DNA from: an uncultured bacterium
Lineage (GTDB): Bacteria > Bacillota > Clostridia > Lachnospirales > Lachnospiraceae
Length of the DNA stretch: 64,000 nt
Direction: 5' to 3'
Assembly (NCBI GenBank): GCA_947651225.1
Contig: CANSYK010000003.1
Location: 1-64,000 of the forward strand
Shown: in pieces, positions 61,899 through 64,000 of the stretch
Layout of the letters: every line of letters starts with the position of its first letter
Position numbering within the stretch: position 1 is the stretch's first letter
The notes under the pieces: model-generated
Database searches by the model: none
What the model saw: the letters and a program-made list of their open reading frames with translations, nothing else
What the model was told of the DNA's origin: nothing
Program-made: the position numbers and the translations under genes

Positions 61899-62288
61899 CT
61901 ATGTTGTCTTAATCACAGACTTCAGTCTTGAAAATTCCTGTGTGATAGAATCTAACATCGTATAATATTTAATCTGGTTTTTTGCCAACTCAGAATTTTC
62001 TGTGTCAATATCGACGTTATTTCCATCCAGACGGTAGCTGACTGTAGCATAATCGGTATAGGTAGTCGCTGAAAGCGTATCCAGATCAGCGCCTGCCACC
62101 TGGGAATCGAGCGAATCCGTATACCCTACTTCATACATCAAATAATCCTCAAAATGCACATCCTGCCTTTTAAAGCCAGGCGTATCTACATTTGCAATAT
62201 TATTTGAAATCACGGAATTTCTTGTCCAGCTTGCATCACAGGCTTTGTCAAGAACGTTGATATAATTAAATGCCCCTGATCCTGTCAT
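61899..62288 (-). CDS. flgB: Flagellar basal-body rod protein FlgB
   Basis: Proximal rod component and first gene of the fla/che run. It has 129 residues with the rod motif TRNSVISNNIANVDTPGFKR followed by QDVHFEDYL, and a C-terminal helix (NQIKYYTMLDSITQEFSRLK). AAAGGAG precedes the ATG. The promoter is at 62374-62402. Confidence 0.95.
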   Translation of the reverse strand: MTGSGAFNYINVLDKACDASWTRNSVISNNIANVDTPGFKRQDVHFEDYLMYEVGYTDSLDSQVAGADLDTLSATTYTDYATVSYRLDGNNVDIDTENSELAKNQIKYYTMLDSITQEFSRLKSVIKTT

Positions 62289-62373
62289 AACAAAACTCCT
62301 TTCAACAATTTACTATCCGGAAGACTGTCCAAAAATTGTTTCGGTACAGTTCCTCACCTATTCATACATATCA

Positions 62374-62402
62374 ATTATAAAGAAATTCACTATAAAATAC
62401 AA
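62374..62402 (-). promoter_or_regulatory. Sigma-A-type promoter of the fla/che operon
   Basis: On the minus strand TTGTAT (62397-62402) and a consensus TATAAT (62374-62379) have a 17-nt spacer, 86 nt upstream of flgB. It is the only clear promoter found for the following 35 kb. The rest of the 250-bp gap 62289-62538 is AT-rich; no sigma-28 site or topA terminator was recognised. Confidence 0.75.
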
Positions 62403-62538
62403 GAAAAACTTTTATAAATCAGTAAATAAATTTTCATTTTTCTATAAAACCCTTATTTTATGCTTCTTTCACTGTTATGGTGAATTTTTCCTTTTATAAA
62501 CCGAAAACATTCTTCTTCGAACCCAATCGCCAGAAGAA

Positions 62539-64000
62539 CTAACTTTCCTTTTGGCTCTTTATGCTCTTTACAAACCCACATTGTTCATCCATGCATACAA
62601 GCTTATTGCCCTTTTCTAACATAATACCTCCACAATCAGGACACTTTTCCACGGAAGGCTTCTGCCAGGACATAAAGTCACAATCAGGATAGCTGATACA
62701 GCCATAATATCTTCTGCCTTTTTTTGTCTTTCGAATCACTAAATCTTCGTTACATTTCGGGCACTGAACACCGATTTTTTCCAGATATGGTTTCGTATTG
62801 CGGCATTCCGGAAATCCTGGACATGCTAAAAATTTACCATGCGGCCCATATTTGACCACCATATTGCGTCCACATTCCTCACAGATTACCTCTGTTACTT
62901 CATCCTCAATTTTTACTTCTTCTAACTCCTTCTGCGCTGCCTGCACAGCCTCATCTAAATCAGGATAAAAGTTCTCCACAACCGTCTTCCACTTAACAGA
63001 GCCATCTTCCACACGGTCTAAAAGCCCTTCCATATATGCGGTAAAATTCACATCTACAATACTTGTAAAAGATTTCTTCATAATTGCATTGACCACTTCA
63101 CCAAGTTCTGTAATATACAGGTTTTTCTGCTCCTTTGCAATATACCGGCGGTTGATAATAGTAGAAATCGTTGGCGCATACGTACTTGGACGCCCAATAC
63201 CAAGTTCTTCTAAGGTCTTGACAAGCGATGCTTCTGTAAAATGGGCCGGCGGCTGTGTAAAATGCTGTTTCTTTTCAAATTCGTCTGCCGTAAGGGAAGC
63301 TCCCACCGCAATTTTCTTTGACAGCACCTTTTTATCTATTTTGTCTTCGTCTGTCTGGTAAATAGAAAGATACCCAGAAAATACCACTCTTGACGCAGAA
63401 GATGTAAAACGGTACCTGTCAGAATCAATCTTTACTGTAGTTGTGGCATATTTCGCCGGCGCCATGCGGCTTGCCAAAAAACGTTTCCAAATCAACTGAT
63501 ACAGACGGAAATGATCCCTTGAAAGGGAATCTTTTACTGTCGCAGGTGTCAAATCAACATAGGTCGGCCTGATTGCCTCGTGGGCATCCTGAATCTTTTT
63601 ATTTCCCTTTTCTGTCTTTTCTGTCTTTGCCTGATACTCTGCCCCGTAATTTTCCTCAATATAGTCATATGCCATCTTTTTTGCATCTTCTGATATTCTT
63701 GTTGAATCGGTACGCAAGTAGGTAATCAGTCCCACCGTCCCTCTTCCTTTTACTGCCACGCCTTCATACAGCCCCTGCGCAAGACGCATTGTCTTTTGTG
63801 TCGCAAAATTCAGACTCTTTGCGGCCTCCTGCTGCAAAGTACTTGTCGTAAACGGAAGTGGGCTTTTCTTCGTCCGTTCGGTTTCCTTGCAATCAGATAT
63901 CGCAAAGCCGGATTTCTCCAGTTCTTTAATAATGCCATCCAACTGCTCCTCCGATTCAATCGACATCTTTTTATCCTTTGTCCCATAAAAATCTGCAGTA
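62539..64000 (-). CDS. topA: DNA topoisomerase I (TopA), 3' part
   Basis: Type IA topoisomerase that relaxes negative supercoils. The reading frame is open at the right window edge, so the 5' part (Toprim domain) lies outside and only the last 486 or so residues are seen. These include the active-site Tyr in GLITYLRTDSTR, DAHEAIRPT, FTEASLVKTLEELGIGRPST and ITELGEVVNAIMKKSF. Three C-terminal zinc-ribbon modules follow (CEECGRN, CPKCNED, CPDCGG, each with a second Cys pair). topA upstream of the fla/che cluster recalls the topA-codY-flgB order of other Firmicutes, but codY is absent here. Confidence 0.96.
   Translation of the reverse strand, partial: TADFYGTKDKKMSIESEEQLDGIIKELEKSGFAISDCKETERTKKSPLPFTTSTLQQEAAKSLNFATQKTMRLAQGLYEGVAVKGRGTVGLITYLRTDSTRISEDAKKMAYDYIEENYGAEYQAKTEKTEKGNKKIQDAHEAIRPTYVDLTPATVKDSLSRDHFRLYQLIWKRFLASRMAPAKYATTTVKIDSDRYRFTSSASRVVFSGYLSIYQTDEDKIDKKVLSKKIAVGASLTADEFEKKQHFTQPPAHFTEASLVKTLEELGIGRPSTYAPTISTIINRRYIAKEQKNLYITELGEVVNAIMKKSFTSIVDVNFTAYMEGLLDRVEDGSVKWKTVVENFYPDLDEAVQAAQKELEEVKIEDEVTEVICEECGRNMVVKYGPHGKFLACPGFPECRNTKPYLEKIGVQCPKCNEDLVIRKTKKGRRYYGCISYPDCDFMSWQKPSVEKCPDCGGIMLEKGNKLVCMDEQCGFVKSIKSQKES

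Overview
The window looks like chromosome of a motile, endospore-forming, low-GC Gram-positive anaerobe, most likely a member of the Lachnospiraceae (Clostridia). The evidence is a single large fla/che cluster in the Bacillus/Clostridium order (flgB-flgC-fliE ... flhA-flhF-flhG-cheB-A-W-C-D-sigma-28), the sporulation genes gpr and spoIIP, a groES-groEL operon under a perfect CIRCE operator, SD-driven starts with several TTG and GTG initiators, a GlnRS gene, and small families (DUF6106-, DUF6115- and DUF2225-like) that I associate with this group. The genus cannot be fixed from sequence alone. No tRNA, rRNA, CRISPR array, prophage or intact insertion sequence was seen.

Layout. 1-6.5 kb: DAHP synthase, a UAP1-like nucleotide-sugar pyrophosphorylase, a zinc-ribbon membrane protein, release factor 3 and PurE, separated by repeat-rich intergenic DNA that includes a 164-bp near-perfect palindrome. 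6.6-13.5 kb: hemW-lepA, spoIIP, gpr, rpsT and a dCMP-deaminase-like gene. 13.5-26.5 kb: a 1366-residue secreted repeat protein, a membrane-anchored amidase, guaB, a small membrane protein, groEL-groES, a DUF2225 protein with glnS, and a SleB-like hydrolase. 26.8-62.3 kb: one unbroken minus-strand run of about 40 genes. It starts at a sigma-A-type promoter (62374-62402) upstream of flgB and probably ends at the terminator at 26641-26666. It encodes rod, MS-ring, switch, export, hook, stator and chemotaxis proteins, then sigma-28, a FapA-type protein, four poorly known genes and a eukaryotic-type HisA. 62.5-64 kb: the 3' part of topA, cut by the window edge.

How the genes work together. The fla/che run supplies the hook-basal body (FlgB, FlgC, FliE, FliF, FlgD, FlgE, FliK), the export gate and ATPase (FlhA, FlhB, FliO-R, FliH-J), the switch (FliG, FliM, FliY), the stator (MotA, MotB, with FlbD/SwrD and a MotE-like protein), placement control (FlhF, FlhG) and a B. 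subtilis-type adaptation set (CheA, W, B, C, D). Sigma-28 near the end would switch on late genes such as flagellin, which must lie elsewhere, as must cheY and cheR.

The most unusual material is not a new enzyme system but the intergenic DNA. There are three families of hairpin repeats (a palindromic MITE-like element, a 56-bp hairpin family with at least four copies, and an 18-20 bp inverted repeat), plus a tandem 15-bp repeat that duplicates the aroF stop codon. Three genes also resemble eukaryotic-type families (UAP1-like, GlnRS, HIS6-type HisA).
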